Shown piece by piece: positions 5,296 to 6,532 of a stretch of DNA of 6,532 nucleotides. Source of the DNA: Candidatus Hydrogenedentota bacterium (GTDB taxonomy: Bacteria; Hydrogenedentota; Hydrogenedentia; Hydrogenedentales; CAITNO01). The notes below the pieces were generated by a model. It ran no database searches. It was not told the DNA's origin and worked only from the letters and a program-made list of their open reading frames with translations. The stretch lies in assembly GCA_007124105.1 (NCBI GenBank), contig SLFT01000504.1, positions 1-6,532 of the forward strand, read 5' to 3'. The first letter of the stretch is position 1. Each line of letters starts with the position of its first letter. A program made the translations under genes and the position numbers.

Positions 5296-6075
5296 TCAGT
5301 CAGACGTTTCGCTATTTTGCTTTCTGGGACGTCCCCAAAGTTTGATATACTCCTGTTTTGTCATAGTACGTGATTGTGATCGCAGAAGTCGTTGCGCTAA
5401 TACATTTATTTCGTTCACATGCCGCTCGTATCGCGTGCGTAGCCTGTCCGACAAATTGTCGTCTTTTCCCTCAATGTACTCTTCAAGTATCTTAACAGCG
5501 ATCCCGCAATGTTTAACTCCCCGCAGGCGCAACGAGGCATCCATTAGCGACAAGCGCTCCATTGTGTGGGCAAAGTTGACATGAGCCTGGACAACTAGCA
5601 TTGTGTCCTGCGGATGATGTTCGAAAAGGTCGTCAAACACCATCCGTACATCCTCATAGACGGGTACAAAGTTGGCGTGAGCGCGTTGCGAGACAATTTG
5701 GCCCATCACCACCCGAATCTCAAACGCCCACGGGTCTTCGTCGCCATGTGTATTTACCCAATCGTGGCCTGTCGCAAGCGCTTCCCATTCGTCATTAGAA
5801 TAAGTACACAGTTTCATCTTCTGGCGCACGGCCCAGGAACGCAGTTCGAAGGGAAGTGCGTCATCCGCGATCAATACGTCACAGGCTTCGACTGGCGCAT
5901 AGTTCTCATTGGCACCGGGACGGCGACGGCCCTCCGCCGCGTAGAGAAGGTCGTCCTGCCTGAAGGTCGTTGCTTCAAAAGACACTTGTGGACGACGGGT
6001 GAATTCGCTGAATGCAATTATATCGGGGCCGAGGCTGGCGAGGGACATTATGGTCAGTATCATTGTGCCCATCAT
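5296..6075 (-). CDS. Hypothetical protein with N-terminal hydrophobic segment
   Basis: I do not recognise this 259-aa protein. With the start at 6075 it begins MMGTMILTIMSLASLG, a hydrophobic stretch without positive charge that could be a weak signal or anchor. The middle is mixed and acidic (for example ACDVLIADDALPFELRSWAV). The C-terminal half is rich in predicted helix with many charges (MERLSLMDASLRLRG, VKILEEYIEGKDDNLSDRLRTRYERHVNEI split over about 190-225), ending in a basic tail. Two His-rich spots occur, FEHHPQ and QAHVNFAH. The frame is open from ATG 6117 (273 aa), but AAAGGAG at 6084-6090 lies 8 bases before ATG 6075 and no site precedes 6117. Upstream starts would add the basic residues VRNLISQEKGARL. 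It is transcribed toward the isomerase-like gene, 234 bases away, probably as its own unit. No function is proposed. Confidence 0.75.
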   Translation of the reverse strand: MMGTMILTIMSLASLGPDIIAFSEFTRRPQVSFEATTFRQDDLLYAAEGRRRPGANENYAPVEACDVLIADDALPFELRSWAVRQKMKLCTYSNDEWEALATGHDWVNTHGDEDPWAFEIRVVMGQIVSQRAHANFVPVYEDVRMVFDDLFEHHPQDTMLVVQAHVNFAHTMERLSLMDASLRLRGVKHCGIAVKILEEYIEGKDDNLSDRLRTRYERHVNEINVLAQRLLRSQSRTMTKQEYIKLWGRPRKQNSETSD

Positions 6076-6083
6076 AAGGCGCG

Positions 6084-6090
6084 CTCCTTT
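6084..6090 (-). promoter_or_regulatory. Ribosome binding site favouring the start at 6075
   Basis: AAAGGAG with an 8-base spacer to ATG 6075-6073, which is directly followed by a second in-frame ATG. A second purine-rich site, CAGGAG, lies a few bases further upstream. The longest open frame, from ATG 6117, has only AT-rich sequence before it. Confidence 0.7.
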
Positions 6091-6310
6091 CTCCTGAGAA
6101 ATAAGATTGCGAACCATTAAGAATCAACATTTTAACAAAATACATGGTTCTTTACCTCTGACTATGTACAAGCGCGAATGCTGTCGGTTAACATGTCGTG
6201 CAAGTATCTTGTTTAACGCAATCAAACACGAGTAATCACTTGTCAACCCCCGGTTCAGCCGCGACGGGGCGCTGCTCTGCGACGCATATACTTGTGGGTG
6301 CGTATACGAG

Positions 6311-6532
6311 TTACTCTTGCCTCGTTGTGGTTTCCTGTTCCGCCAGCGCTTCGTATGCTGCAGCTAGTTTGCGGCGGATTCTAGCGGGATCAAAGTCTAT
6401 CTCTACTTCGCGCGTCGTAGTGAACCTGTAGCCTGTTTTTATTTCCATTGTGGGTGGTTCGTAGTTTTCAGGGTACGCGTCCGCAAGTTTTTCCAGCCAT
6501 GGAATACTCAAATCAGGCGATATCCGAGAGAG
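6311..6532 (-). CDS. C-terminal part of an unrecognised protein (5' end beyond window)
   Basis: The minus-strand frame is open from the right edge to a TAA at 6311-6313, giving 73 residues. A TTG at 6511 could be mistaken for its start, but the frame continues upstream without a stop (LSRISPDL before it) and no Shine-Dalgarno precedes the TTG, so this is probably the tail of a longer gene. Visible content is SIPWLEKLADAYPENYEPP, a beta-like stretch (MEIKTGYRFTTTREVEIDFD) and a charged helix (PARIRRKLAAAYEALAEQE). The LEKLADA piece recalls the last helices of XRE-type DNA-binding domains, but that is too short to rely on. Base composition is protein-like. Function unknown. Confidence 0.55.
   Translation of the reverse strand, partial: LSRISPDLSIPWLEKLADAYPENYEPPTMEIKTGYRFTTTREVEIDFDPARIRRKLAAAYEALAEQETTTRQE

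Noticed and set aside
5194..5367. 57-codon plus-strand small ORF (ATG 5194) in the candidate RNA region
   Set aside because: GGAG is 10 bases upstream, but the product has no protein-like pattern and runs antisense into the 3' end of the hypothetical gene.
5614..6120. 168-codon plus-strand frame antisense to the hypothetical gene
   Set aside because: No Shine-Dalgarno or domain, and the minus-strand frame has a strong ribosome site and more protein-like composition.
6241..6246. Perfect minus-strand TTGACA upstream of the hypothetical gene
   Set aside because: No acceptable -10 box lies 16-18 bases downstream (GATTGC at 17), so a promoter is not called.
6289..6309. Similar GCATATAC and GCGTATAC strings near the right-hand spacer
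   Set aside because: Short, imperfect and not placed symmetrically to any promoter; likely chance.

Overview
The window looks like a chromosomal stretch from a Gram-negative-type bacterium, possibly of the Planctomycetes / Lentisphaerae / Hydrogenedentes kind. This rests on moderate GC content, several exported proteins, a Tat-exported sugar phosphate isomerase-like protein, a TRASH/YHS-type metal-binding protein and a DUF4139 protein. The assignment is inference from gene style, not from any marker gene.

Left part (1-1400, minus strand): two genes for exported Cys-rich proteins, probably one transcription unit. A strong sigma70-like promoter (1368-1397) precedes a 157-aa Cys-rich secreted protein (874-1347, or 1329 if a TTG start is used). 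Downstream is a gene starting at 791 that runs off the left edge. It encodes a signal peptide, three repeats of about 62 aa of the type CxxxG...FCCAGC, and a Cys/His-rich tail built from 63-nt tandem repeats. A run of 12 G (12 C on the coding strand) lies between the two genes. Together they suggest periplasmic handling of soft metals, but no transporter or regulator is visible.

1400-1878: about 480 bases without a convincing gene. They hold a repeat-like segment (1422-1453), a short coding-like remnant (1493-1582) and a good plus-strand promoter (1753-1781).

1879-4068 (plus strand): an exported DUF4139 protein followed 51 bases later by nnrE, the NAD(P)H-hydrate epimerase, probably co-transcribed. 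Their link looks positional rather than functional.

4123-6075 (minus strand): a Tat-exported sugar phosphate isomerase/epimerase-like TIM-barrel protein, convergent with nnrE, and upstream of it an unrecognised 259-aa protein. The 234-base gap between them holds overlapping opposed promoter elements and nested inverted repeats ending in a T-rich stretch. This is compatible with a short plus-strand RNA of about 145 nt, the least explained signal in the window.

6076-6532: a spacer, then the C-terminal 73 codons of an unrecognised minus-strand gene that runs off the right edge. I see no mobile element gene, tRNA, rRNA or CRISPR array. I do not see a clear new multi-gene system; the best leads are the Cys-rich/TRASH pair and the candidate small RNA.
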